Positions 17,201 to 26,600 of a DNA stretch of 64,000 bases are shown here, one piece after another. Source of the stretch: Jiangella alkaliphila (GTDB lineage Bacteria; Actinomycetota; Actinomycetes; Jiangellales; Jiangellaceae); NCBI RefSeq assembly GCF_900105925.1, contig NZ_LT629791.1:1302001-1366000 (forward strand). The letters are read 5' to 3'. The position numbers and the translations under genes were made by a program. The notes under the pieces are model-generated. The model was not told where the DNA came from. It did no database searches and saw only the letters and a program-made list of their open reading frames with translations. Position 1 is the first letter of the stretch. Every line of letters begins with the position of its first letter.

Positions 17201-17637
17201 TCGCCGGCCTGGTCGCGTCGCTGACCGGGCGCGCGTGGACGGCGGCCGACGGCTCGTCGAGGACCCTCGGCCCCGACGACATCCTGGTGGTCGCGCCCTA
17301 CAACGCCCAGGTCGGTCAGCTGCTCGGCGCGCTCGACGGCCGGGCCCGGGTCGGCACCGTCGACAAGTTCCAGGGCCAGGAGGCGCCGGTCGTCATCGTC
17401 TCACTGACCACCTCGTCGGCCGCCGACGCCCCTCGCGGCGTCGACTTCGTCGCCAACCGCAACCGCCTCAACGTCGCCGTCTCGCGGGCCCGGTCGCTGG
17501 CCGTGCTCGTCGGCAGCCCGGCCCTGCTGAGCGCGCCGGTGCGCAGCCTCGACCAGGTGCAGGGCGTCAACACGCTGTGCCGTCTGGTCGAGTCCGCGAC
17601 GGACGGGCCGGGGGAGGATGGTGCCGCCATCACGTGA
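14218..17637 (+). CDS. TM0106-type RecB-like nuclease fused to SF1 helicase
   Basis: A 1139-residue two-part DNA enzyme. The N-terminal ~300 residues are RecB/Cas4-like: DIADTKLARHVK is the nuclease core and SHCAICPWKENCARQW is the Cys cluster expected to hold Fe-S. A DEDD/RNase H-like segment follows (DLFLDLEGDPFF, then EAYNRDDCVSTRQL). The C-terminal ~450 residues form a DNA2/Upf1-type helicase: Walker A GPPGAGKTYAGA, Walker B LVVDEAGQFS, motif V/VI DKFQGQEAPVVIVSL and LNVAVSRARS. Related proteins are implicated in DNA end processing. GAGAGGAGGTGA precedes ATG 14218. The next gene begins eight bases after the stop. Confidence 0.85.
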   Translation: MYLSDGHLVLSPTDLVGHLECAHLTRLNREVAEGRRPRPAVDDPGADVVRRRGDEHEAAVLAEMTAAHRVVEIPRGVGPADAEDRTLAAMKDGADRIFQATFFDGRWRGHADFLVRNDDRPSGLGSWSYDIADTKLARHVKAAALLQMAVYAQRLEELQGVPPQTLTVILGDRQQVAVPYVDVAAYARHAMGRYEQWLADPPQTYPIRVSHCAICPWKENCARQWRDDDDLVLVPFLRRDQRDALRSAGIATVEQLAATTKGELDAVGRVGASTKRKLATQARLQVGARSQELPPYQLVTPVEVRRGLALLPEPDAGDLFLDLEGDPFFGDHGLEYLWGVSDAHDEFTSWWAHDPPAERRAFEHVVDHIMAAWRDRPGMHVYHYAPYEPSRLKGLSQRYGTRVDEVDALLRGERLVDLYAVVKQGLLIGTESYSIKALERFYSPDGRAGAAVKDAGSSIVEYERWLAERDQQILDDIEAYNRDDCVSTRQLRDWLEARRSEALAAGHDVPRPGGIGDDQAEHLKERDPELVAIEARLLDGVPADPAARTPAQRADALLAGLLEWHRRENRAEWWEYFRVRRLAVDELVDDPATLGGLHSPELLRTEKRSGVWRYAVPPQESRLRPGDQCGHAGPDGGTSKILRLDLENGVVELKRALAKEQPHPVALLPSDPIPAGLQEKALVRVGAWVAEHGFDADGPFRGARDLLSGRPPRLAGGVPLRVAGESGSEALRRVAPALDGALPVQGPPGAGKTYAGARAVVELLRAGKTVGITALSHRVITHLLDAVLEAAGDESEDGALFGGRPLVRAIQKADDGNASRHPSVAVTTDNLEVEAAIAAGAVNLVAGTGWLFARPDIHVDVLVVDEAGQFSLANTVAAAAAADSVILLGDPRQLPQPVKGNHPDGAGVSALDHVLGEHDTVPPERGLFLATTWRMHPAVCAPVSELSYDSLLVPRSGLERQLVGGDDELAGAGVRWVPVEHAGCSVRSDAEVAVVAGLVASLTGRAWTAADGSSRTLGPDDILVVAPYNAQVGQLLGALDGRARVGTVDKFQGQEAPVVIVSLTTSSAADAPRGVDFVANRNRLNVAVSRARSLAVLVGSPALLSAPVRSLDQVQGVNTLCRLVESATDGPGEDGAAIT

Positions 17638-17645
17638 GGAGCCCC

Positions 17646-18293
17646 ATGGACACCGCCGTCACCGACCACCTGCTCAGCACCACCCGCGCGGTCCGGCGCA
17701 AGCTCGACCTCGACCGCCCGGTCGAGCCCGAGGTCATCGCCGAGTGCCTGCGGCTGGCCGTGCAGGCGCCGACCCCGGGCGCGGCACAGAGCTGGCGCTG
17801 GCTGGTGGTGCGCGACCAGGAGGTGCGCAGCCGGCTCGGCGCGATCTTCCGCGAGGTCGGCACCGCGTACATGCAGCGCCGACGCGAGGCGGCGGGCGCG
17901 GCGGCCGAGCAGCAGCCGATGAAGCGCATCCTCGCGTCCGGCCAGCACCTCGTCGACGTCATCGAGCGGGTGCCGGTGTTCGTCATCCCGTGCCTGCAGG
18001 GCCGGCCGCACGGCGACAACGCCGCCGACTCCGTGTTCTACGGCGGCATCTTCCCGGCGGTGTGGAGCTTCCAGCTGGCGCTGCGCTCGCGCGGACTCGG
18101 CTCCACGCTGACGTCGTACCACCTGGTCAAGGAGGCCGAGGCGGCTCGCATCCTCGGCATCCCCGACGACGTCACGCAGGTCGGGCTGCTGCCGGTCGCC
18201 TACACGACGACGCAGGACTTCAAGCCCGGCACCCGCCAGCCGGTCGAGGAGCTGAGCTACCTCGACCACTGGGGCACCCCGCTGGTGTCCTAG
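17646..18293 (+). CDS. nitroreductase family protein
   Basis: A 215-residue flavoprotein of the nitroreductase superfamily. The FMN-phosphate-binding arginines (TTRAVRRKLD), the central APTPGAAQSWRWLVVRD (variant of the APSaxNxQPWrf motif), and the second FMN contact region (GLGSTLTSYHLV, ILGIPDDV) are visible. Homologues use NAD(P)H to reduce nitroaromatics, quinones or other electrophiles as dimers. The gene follows the nuclease-helicase gene by eight bases, with GAGGAG before ATG 17646, so it is probably cotranscribed. No functional link to DNA processing is evident. It converges with the cupin gene. Confidence 0.8.
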   Translation: MDTAVTDHLLSTTRAVRRKLDLDRPVEPEVIAECLRLAVQAPTPGAAQSWRWLVVRDQEVRSRLGAIFREVGTAYMQRRREAAGAAAEQQPMKRILASGQHLVDVIERVPVFVIPCLQGRPHGDNAADSVFYGGIFPAVWSFQLALRSRGLGSTLTSYHLVKEAEAARILGIPDDVTQVGLLPVAYTTTQDFKPGTRQPVEELSYLDHWGTPLVS

Positions 18294-18297
18294 GGTC

Positions 18298-18699
18298 CTA
18301 ACCCGCGAGCGCCTGGCCGGTGCTGCGGGCGATGTGGCCGGGCACGTCGCCCTCGTGGTCGCCGACGTTGACGGTGCCGGTCGGCTCGAACATGAGGATC
18401 GACGCGCCGCCGGCGGACGTGGGGCGGTGCTCGGTGCCGCGCGGGACGACGTACACGTCGCCGCGGTGCAGGGTGACCGCCGACTCCGGTCCGTCGGCGG
18501 ACGGGCGCAGCGCGATGGTCAGCTCGCCGTCGAGGACCAGGAAGAACTCGTCGGTGTCGTCGTGTGCGTGCCAGACGAACTCGCCGACGACCTTGGCGAT
18601 CCGGACGTCGTAGTCGTTGATCCGCGTGACGATGCGCGGGCTCCACAGGTCGTCGAACGAGGCGAGGGCGGCGTCGAGGTTGATCGGGTCAGAGGTCAT
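18298..18699 (-). CDS. cupin-domain protein
   Basis: A 133-residue single-domain cupin. Motif 1 VWHAHDDTDEFFLVLDGEL and motif 2 GDVYVVPRGTEHRP supply the two His, the Glu and the third His expected to bind a metal. Unassigned small cupins of this type are usually dioxygenases, isomerases or sensors. The gene is convergent with the nitroreductase gene, with 4 bases between the two stops. Confidence 0.75.
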   Translation of the reverse strand: MTSDPINLDAALASFDDLWSPRIVTRINDYDVRIAKVVGEFVWHAHDDTDEFFLVLDGELTIALRPSADGPESAVTLHRGDVYVVPRGTEHRPTSAGGASILMFEPTGTVNVGDHEGDVPGHIARSTGQALAG

Positions 18700-18775
18700 G
18701 CCATCAAGCCTCCACCACGACGCCGCCGTAGTGCGAGGGCCGGGAACGGCGTAAGCCGCAAGGATCCTGCCGTCG

Positions 18776-19363
18776 TCAGGAGCCGCGGGTGCCGGAGCGC
18801 TGGCCGCCGACGAGCTGTTCGGCGAGTTGGCGGGCCGCCGCGGCCGGGTGCGACTCGGGCCGGATGGCCCCGACGGCCAGGACGCCGTCGATCAGCAGGA
18901 CGAGCTGGTCGGCGGCGTAGGCCGGCCGCGGATGATCAAGTGCGCGCAGCTCCCGCTCGAGCAGGTCGTGCAAGCGCTCGCGGTAGCGGCGGATGACGTC
19001 GTGCCCCGGATGGCCGCGGTCGGCCAGGGCGAGCTCGGCGCCGAGGTACCGGCAGCCGCGGAAGTCGGGCGCCTCGATGACCTCGCCGAGCCAGTCGAAG
19101 ACGGACAGCAGGCGTTCGCGCGGGTCGTCTCCGGCCGCCCGCATCGTCTGCTCGTAGGCGGCCTCGTCCTCGGCGGCGGTCAGCCGGAGCACCTCGGTGA
19201 TCAACCCGTCCTTGCCGCCGAAGTGCTCGTAGAGCGACCGCCGCGCCACGTTCGCGGACTTCAGCAGCGCGTCGACGCCCACACCCACCCCCTGCGCGTA
19301 GGTCAGCTCCTTGGCCGCTTCCAGCAGGCGTTCCCGCGGTCCCGGCACGGCTCGTGTGGTCAC
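18776..19363 (-). CDS. TetR-family transcriptional repressor
   Basis: A 195-residue TetR protein. The N-terminal helix-turn-helix is clear (RERLLEAAKELTYAQG, then LLKSANVARRSLYEHFGGKDGL). The C-terminal all-helical domain is variable and presumably binds an effector. It is divergent from the SnoaL-ABM pair, and a perfect 20-bp palindrome lies between them. By the usual TetR logic it represses itself and the divergent operon until a ligand binds. The ligand is unknown; the ABM and SnoaL partners suggest a small reactive or polyketide-like molecule. Confidence 0.85.
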   Translation of the reverse strand: MTTRAVPGPRERLLEAAKELTYAQGVGVGVDALLKSANVARRSLYEHFGGKDGLITEVLRLTAAEDEAAYEQTMRAAGDDPRERLLSVFDWLGEVIEAPDFRGCRYLGAELALADRGHPGHDVIRRYRERLHDLLERELRALDHPRPAYAADQLVLLIDGVLAVGAIRPESHPAAAARQLAEQLVGGQRSGTRGS

Positions 19364-19408
19364 GCGACCCAGTGTACTTGACGAGTAGATCGACCGGTCT
19401 ATATGGTC

Positions 19409-19428
19409 GATAGACCGAACGGTCTATC
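19409..19428. promoter_or_regulatory. TetR operator palindrome
   Basis: GATAGACCG-AA-CGGTCTATC is a perfect 9-bp inverted repeat with 2-bp centre. A second, weaker copy of the GACCGGTC core sits at 19392-19399. The positions, between the divergent tetR start (19363) and the SnoaL start (19443), are those of a shared operator. The AGACCG/CGGTCT half-site is typical of TetR operators. Confidence 0.8.
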
Positions 19429-19442
19429 TAGGAGGAGTTCTG

Positions 19443-20177
19443 ATGTCGACTCGTACGACGGCAGACACGATCGACCGCTTCAACCGCGTCTTCGCCGACC
19501 ATGACGCCGAGGCGCTGGCCGGCCTGATCGGGGCGGACTGCGTCATGGAGGCCATCCAGCCGGCCCCGGACGGCGCCCGCACCGAGGGACGCGACGACTG
19601 CCTGGCGTTCTGGCAGGCACTCGCGGCCGACCGCGGCACCCGGTTCGAGCCCGAGGACGTGACCGTCTCTGGCGAGCGGGCGACGATCCGCTGGCGGTAC
19701 CACTTCGGCGACGGTCCGGCCGACTCGGTGCGCGGCGTGACGCTCGTGCGGGTGCGCGACGGCCTGATCGTCGAGGCGCTCGCCTACAGCAAGACCGGCG
19801 GCGTCCCGCTGGCCGCCGAGGCGGGCGAGCGGACGACCCGCGAGGTCCTCGACCAGTACAACGAGGCCTTCCGGCGGCACGATCCCGGGCTGCTGACCGA
19901 CCTGATCGCCGACGACTGCGTCATCGAGGACTCCGGCCCGGCTCCCGACGGGGTCCTGCGCGAGGGCGGCGCGGCGTGCCTGGCGCGGTGGTCCGAGCTC
20001 GCGGGGAACCGTGCGCTGACGTTCACGCCGGAGCCGGCGGACGTCCACGGCGACCTCGCGGTCCAGCCGTGGGGGCTGCGGTGGGGCGACGGCGAGCAGG
20101 ACCGGGTCCGCGGCGTGAACCTCCTCCGCATCCGTGGCGGGCAGATCGTCGAGGCGCGCGGCTACGTGAAGGCCTGA
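19443..20177 (+). CDS. tandem SnoaL-like (NTF2-fold) protein
   Basis: A 244-residue protein consisting of two SnoaL-like domains in tandem, roughly residues 1-118 and 125-244. The halves align by eye (RFNRVFADHDAEALAGLIG with QYNEAFRRHDPGLLTDLIA; DCVMEA with DCVIED; VRGVTLVRVRDGLIVEA with VRGVNLLRIRGGQIVEA). SnoaL/NTF2 domains form alpha+beta barrels that act as cyclases, isomerases or ligand binders. A head-to-tail fusion would make the usual homodimer intramolecular. The ribosome-binding site is GGAGGAG. It is first in the TetR-controlled operon. Confidence 0.75.
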   Translation: MSTRTTADTIDRFNRVFADHDAEALAGLIGADCVMEAIQPAPDGARTEGRDDCLAFWQALAADRGTRFEPEDVTVSGERATIRWRYHFGDGPADSVRGVTLVRVRDGLIVEALAYSKTGGVPLAAEAGERTTREVLDQYNEAFRRHDPGLLTDLIADDCVIEDSGPAPDGVLREGGAACLARWSELAGNRALTFTPEPADVHGDLAVQPWGLRWGDGEQDRVRGVNLLRIRGGQIVEARGYVKA

Positions 20178-20186
20178 GGAGCAGAC

Positions 20187-20471
20187 ATGATCATCATCGC
20201 CGGCTACGAGCTCGTCGACGCCGACCAGCGCGATGCCGTCGTCGCGGCCTTCCGCGATCTCGTCACACGCGCCCGGGCCTTCGACGGATGCATCCACATG
20301 GCCATGACCGCCGACTCCGTCGATCCCGAACGCGTCAATCTGATCGAGGTCTGGCGCGACGCCGACGCGCTGAACGCGTGGCGCCGGCGGGCCAGGGGCC
20401 CGAAGGTCGGCAAGCCGAAGCACATGGAGATCAAGCGCTACGACGCGACGGACGGCGGGCCGCTGTTCTGA
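20187..20471 (+). CDS. antibiotic biosynthesis monooxygenase (ABM) domain protein
   Basis: A 94-residue single ABM-like ferredoxin-fold domain. An N-terminal strand (MIIIAGYELVD), a helix (DAVVAAFRDLVTRAR), CIHMAMTADSVDPERVNLIEV, and WRDADALNAWRRR form the usual order. ABM proteins are small dimeric oxygenases or quinone/haem-handling enzymes. It begins nine bases after the SnoaL gene and behind GAGGAG, thus same operon, and is probably repressed by the divergent TetR protein. Confidence 0.7.
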   Translation: MIIIAGYELVDADQRDAVVAAFRDLVTRARAFDGCIHMAMTADSVDPERVNLIEVWRDADALNAWRRRARGPKVGKPKHMEIKRYDATDGGPLF

Positions 20472-20477
20472 CCCGGT

Positions 20478-20495
20478 GGACAGCAGCCGCTGTCC
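20478..20495 (+). terminator. short hairpin after the SnoaL-ABM operon
   Basis: GGACAGC-AGCC-GCTGTCC is a 7-bp perfect stem with a tetraloop, six bases after the ABM stop. It could terminate the TetR-controlled operon. It is weaker than the other hairpins in the window. Confidence 0.4.
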
Positions 20496-20616
20496 GGTAG
20501 GCGTCAGTGGCAGTAACCGGTCACGCAATCGTCACATCTGATCCTTTACACCCAGTGTGACTGGTCTATACCGTTACGCACCACAATGTCTGACTTCGTG
20601 GTGAAGGGCGGTCACC

Positions 20617-23600
20617 ATGGGTGTGCCGACGCTGGTCCCGCGCACTCTCGCCGTGCTCCTGGCGCCGCTGCTTGTCGTCGGGATGGTGCCGCCGACGGCG
20701 ACGGCGTCAGGCCCGCTCCCGGTGCGGGCGGCGGTCCCGAAGGTCGCGGCCGCGAGTGACGGCGTCCCCGCCGACCTGACCGCGGGGCTGCCGATCGACC
20801 CGTCCGGCTTCGGGGCCGCGACCGGCGCGACACCGGACATCGCGAGCACAGCACCGACCGGCGTCGAGGACGCCGTCCGCACCGCAGTGGCGGACGGTGG
20901 CACCGTCCCGGTGATCATCCGGCTGCGCGACCAGCCCGACCTCGATGCCGTCGCGGCCCAGGCCGACGCCGCGGCGGACGCCGTCGCCGCGACCGCACGG
21001 GGGACCGAGCACGCCGTGGCGGAGCAGGCCAGGGTCGCCCGCACCGAGACCGTCGTCACCGAACTGCGGGAGACGGCCGACGCCGGCCAGCCGGCTGTCC
21101 TCGACCTGCTGGCGGAGCGCGACGCCACCGCGGTCACCCCGTACTGGATCTTCAACGGGGTCGCCGCCACCGTCGACGCGGCAACGCTCGACGTGCTGGC
21201 CGCGCACCCGGACGTGCAGAGCGTCGGCCTGGACGAGGAGATCACGCTCGAGGAGCCGATCGAGCCCGCGCCCGGCGAGCCGCTGCTGCCGAGCTGGAGC
21301 CTGGAGAAGATCCACGCGCCGGACGTGTGGGGCGAGTACGGCGTGCGCGGCGAGGGCGTCGTCGTCGGCATCATGGACGGCGGCGCCGACGGCGGCCACC
21401 CGGCGCTCAACGCGTCGTGGCGCGGCACCACCGGCGACCCGGCGACCAGCTGGTACGTCCCGACCGGGGAGAACTATCCGGCACCCGGCGACGGCAGCGG
21501 GCACGGCACGCACGTCACCGGCAGCATCGTCGGCAACGCGCCCGGCGAGCTGACCGGCGTCGCGCCCGGCGCCACCTGGATCGCCGCGAAGATCTTCCGC
21601 GACTCCGGCAGCACCACCGAGTCGATCATCCACGACGGCTTCCAGTGGATGCTCGCGCCCGGCGGCGACCCGGCCGCCGCGCCCGACGTCGTGAACAACT
21701 CGTGGGGCTCCGACGCCGGCGGCGCGACGACGTTCTGGGACGACGTCGCCGCGTGGGAGGCGGCCGGCATCGTGCCGATCTTCGCCAACGGCAACAACGG
21801 CCCGGCGCCGGGCACGGTCGGCTCGCCGGGCAGCTTCCCGCACGCGATCGGCATCGGCGCGACCGATGTCAACGACCTGGTGGCCAGCTTCTCCAGCCGC
21901 GGGCCGGCGATCTGGGACGGCGAGCGGTACCGGAAGCCGCAGGTCAGCGCGCCGGGCGCCGACATCCGCTCGACCTGGCCGCGTGATCTCCCGGACGGCG
22001 AGGACGGCTACCACACGATCTCCGGCACCTCGATGGCCGCGCCGCACGCCACCGGCGTCGTCGCGCTGATGCTGTCGGCGAACCCGGACCTCACCATCGA
22101 CGACATCCGCGGCCTGCTCGAGGACACCGCGCGCACCGAGCCGCACATGGGCGAGCTGCCGAACGACACCTACGGCGCCGGCATCGTCGACGCGTTCGCC
22201 GCCGTCACCCGTGCGGCCTACTCGGGAACCGTCGCCGGGACGGTCACCGACGAGGACGGCGACCCGGTCGGCGGAGTCACGATCACCGCCGGCGACGACA
22301 CGACCACGTCCGCCGCCGACGGCACGTACGCGCTGCCCACCGCTGCCGGCGACCACGACGTGACGGCCGCGGCTTACGGCTACGTGACGGCGACCGGCCA
22401 GGTCAGCGTCGCGATCGGCGAGACGACGACGCTCGACCTCGCCCTCGACGACGCCGCCACCCACGACGTCAGCGGCACCGTCACCGGACCGGACGGCCCG
22501 GTCGCGCACGCCCGGGTGACGCTCGAGGGTACCCCGCTGGACCCCGCGACCACCGGCGACGACGGCGGCTTCGGGTTCGGCGGCGTCGCGGCCGGCACGT
22601 ACACCGTCCGGGTCAGCGCGGCCGGCCACCAGCCGCACACCCAGGAGCTGACGCTCGACGGCGACGTGGACCTCGGCATCGCGCTCGACGCACTGGACCA
22701 GCCGACCGACCCGGGCTGGACGCAGTACCAGAACAACGCCACCCGCAGCGGGATGTCCGGCGACGCGCTGGCCGCCGGCACGCTGCAGCCGAGCTGGACG
22801 GCGGACGCGGACAGCGCGGTCACGTTCGCCTCGCCGGTGATTGCCGGCGGCCGGGTCTTCCTCGGCTCAGACGCCGGCCGGCTGGCCGCGTACGACGCCG
22901 GGACCGGCGAGCGGCTGTGGTCGTTCCAGACCGGCGACGCGCTGCGCGGCACCCCGGCGGTGGCCGGCGACCTGGTCGTCACCGGCGGCGGATTGGACGG
23001 CGGACTGGTCGCGCTCGACGCGGCCACCGGCGCCCAGCGCTGGTCCGTGCCGACGCCGGGCCGGGCCACCGTCTACACCGCGCCGAGCGTCGTCGACGGC
23101 GTCGTCTACGCGGCGACCGGGCCGACGCAGGACCGCGAGGACACCGTGTTCGCGCTGGACGCGGCGACCGGGGAGCAGCTCTGGGCCACCGACGTGGGCA
23201 CGTCGGTGTTCGCCGGCCCGGCCGTCGGCGAGGGCCTGGCGATCGTCGGGAACGCCGACGACGGCGAGCTGATCGCGCTCGACGCCACCACCGGCGCGAC
23301 CCGCTGGACGCTGACCCGTGAAGACGACTACTTCATCGGCGGCGCGAGCATCGTCGACGGCACCGTGTTCATCCCGACGACGGACGGCGGCGGCGGCGGC
23401 AGCCTGCTCGCCGTCGACGCCGCCACCGGGACGCTGCGCTGGGAGGCCGCGACCCACGGCGACGGCCAGGGCAGCACACCGGCCGTGTACGGCGACCTCG
23501 TCATCGCCGGGTCGCACGGCCTCGGGCTGGTCGTCGCGTACGACCGCGAGACCGGCGAGCCGGTCTGGCAGTACGCGGTGTCCGGCGCCGTCAGTGCGTC

Positions 23601-26600
23601 CGTCATGGTCACCGACGACGGCTTCGTGGTCGGCGGCTCGCAGCTGGACAACCGGATCTGGGCGCTCGACGCGTCGACCGGCGCGCTGGCCTGGGAGGCC
23701 GCGGCCGGCGGCAACGTGACGACCTCGCCCGCCTACGCCGACGGACTGCTGGTCAGCGCGGACGTCCGCGGCAACGTGTTCGCGTTCCACCCGACCGGCA
23801 CCATCGGTGGCACCGTCACCGGGCCGGACGGACCGGTCGCCGCCACGGTGCGCATCGAGGAGACCGGCGCCGAGGTCACGGCCGACCCGGAGACCGGCGC
23901 GTTCGAACTCACCGAGCCGCCCGGCAGCTACACCGTCACCGTCGTGCACTACGGCCTCAGCACGCACACCGCGCCCGTCGGGCTGGCCGCCGGCGCCACC
24001 GTCACGATCGACGCCGAGCTGACCGCCGTCGAGACCGGGGCCGTCGCGGGCACCGTCCGCGACGCCGCGGGCGCCCCGCTGGCCGGCGTGACCGTCACCC
24101 TCGCCGGCACGTCGCTCGACCCGGTGACGACCGGCGACGACGGCGCCTTCGGGTTCGACGGGGTCGCGGCCGGCACGTACACCGTCACGGCCGAGCGGAC
24201 CGGTTACGCGCCGCTGCACCAGCGGCTCACCGTCACCGCCGGTCAGACCGTGACCGCGGACCTCACGCTCACCGAGTACGAGGTCGCCGTCGTCGGCGAC
24301 GACCGCGGCCGCATCCTCGCCGTCCTCGAGGACCTCGGCTACGCCGCGCAGGCCACCGACTACGCCGACGTCACCGCGCGGCCGGACGACTTCGGGGTGG
24401 TCGTGGCCAACGGCGCCGACGGCACCGAGCCCGGCCAGGAGGCGTTCGACGCGTTCCTCGCCGCCACCGACACGGCCGGGACCAGCGTCGTCTGGCTGGA
24501 CCAGTGGTCGCTGGGCTGGGGCGCGATCAACCACCTCGTCGACTACACCGGCGACCCGCAGGCCGCGCCCGGCGACCTCGGCGGCGCCGGCCGCATCTCG
24601 CTGCTGCCGACGGCGGAGCACCCGCTGACCGCCGGGCTGCCGCTCGGCGAGCGCACGGAGCTCCTGAACGCCGGCTCCGCCTGGTCGGCGTTCACCGGCT
24701 ACTCGGGCGTCACCGTCGCGGAGCTGCACACCGACGAGACCGGCGCGGCCGGCGGCGGCATCGGCTACGCCCCGCGCGGCGTCGGCAGCGCGCACGTGCT
24801 GCTCGGCTCGCTGGCCGCGGCCGCCAACTGGGGCGTTCCCGACGACGACTGGCGGCCGGCCGCGTTCACCGTCCTCGGCAACGCGGTCCGCTACGCCGCC
24901 GACGCCGAGTTCGGCGCGGTCGCCGGCACCGTCACCGACGAGTCCGGCGCGCCGCTCGCGGGCGTCACCGTCACCGCCGCCGGGCAGACCGCCACCACCG
25001 GCGCCGACGGCGGCTACCGGCTGCTGCTCGAACCCGGCGACCACACGGTCCGGTTCGCCCGGGCCGGCAGCACGCCGGTCGAACGGCCGGTCACCGTCGC
25101 CGCCGGCGGCACGCTCACCCTCGACGCGACCCTGGCCGACTCGGGCCTCGGCGCGATCCGCGGCACCGTCACCAGCGGCCGCGACGGCAGCCCGGTCGCG
25201 GGCGCGCGGGTCACGCTCACGGGCACCGAGTTGACCGCCACCACCGACGCCGCCGGGACATACGCGCTGGCCGACGTGCCGGGCGGGACGTACGAGCTGC
25301 GGGTGTCGGCCGCGGGGCACTTCTCCGCGACCGCGGCGGTGACCGTCACCGCAGGTCAGGAGAGCGTCGCCGACGTCGAACTGGCACCGGCGCCGCGGGT
25401 CGGCGTCATCGGCGACTACGCCAGTGATGGCATCGTCGCGCTGCTCACGGCCGCGGAGATCGCCGCCGAGCCGATCGCGTTCACCGACGTCGCGCGGGTC
25501 GGCGAGTTCGACGTCGTCGTGTTCAACGACCCGCCCGACCCGGGCGAGGCGGCGTTCCTCGGCTTCCTCGACGCGATGGACGCCGCACAGGTCAGCGGCA
25601 TCTTCCCGGACGACCGGTTCAGCTCCGACGGCGGCGCCCGGCTGCTGCGCAAGTACCTGGGCGACCCGGCCGGCACCACGCCGGTCAGCGGCGAGGGCAT
25701 CGTCTCGCTCGCGCCGACGCGGCCGGACCACCCGCTGTTCGCCGGGCTGCCGGCGCAGCCGGAGATCCTGCTCGCGGACCGGTTCAGCACCGGGATCGTC
25801 GGCTACTCCGGTGTCCCGCTGGGGCACACGACCACCGAGGAGGGCGGCGACCGCGGCGTCGGCGCCGCCTACACCGCGCGCACCCCCGGCAGCGTCCACC
25901 TGCTGCTGTCCGGCCTGGCCGCGACGCTGCTGCAGCACCCGGCCGAGGACTGGACCGACGACGGCCGCGCGCTCTACCTCAACGCGGTCCGCTGGGCCGC
26001 CGCGCCCGGGCTGGGCAGCGTCGAGGGCACCGTCACCGGCGCCGACGGCGTCCCCGTCCCGGCCACGATCGAGGTGGCCGAGACCGGGCGCTCCGTGCCG
26101 GCGGACGCCGACGGCGCGTACGTCGTCCCGCTGGACGCCGGCGAGTACACGCTGCGGATCAGCGCGTTCGGCTACAAGACCGCCGAGCACGACGTCACCG
26201 TCACGCGTAACGGCGTCACCGCCCTCGACGTCGAGCTGACCCCGGCCGACACCGGGACGATCCGCGGCCGGATCACCGGCGAGGCCGACATCAGCGGGCC
26301 GTCCGCACTCGGCCCGCCGCTCGCCGGTGCGACCGTGTCGCTGCTCGGCACGCCGCTGACGGCCACGACCGCCGCGGACGGCACGTACACGCTGGCGCTG
26401 GTGGAGCCCGGTGACTACGAGCTTGAGGTGGTCGCCGGCGGGCACGTGCGCACGCGCGTCGCGGTGACGGTCACCATCGGCGGCCAGGCCGGCGGCGACG
26501 CCGAGCTGCGGTCGTCGCCGTCGGTCGGCGTCCTGGACGACTACCAGGGCCGGCTGGCCGGGTACCTGGAGTACTGGGGCTACGAGCCGCGCACCCTGAC

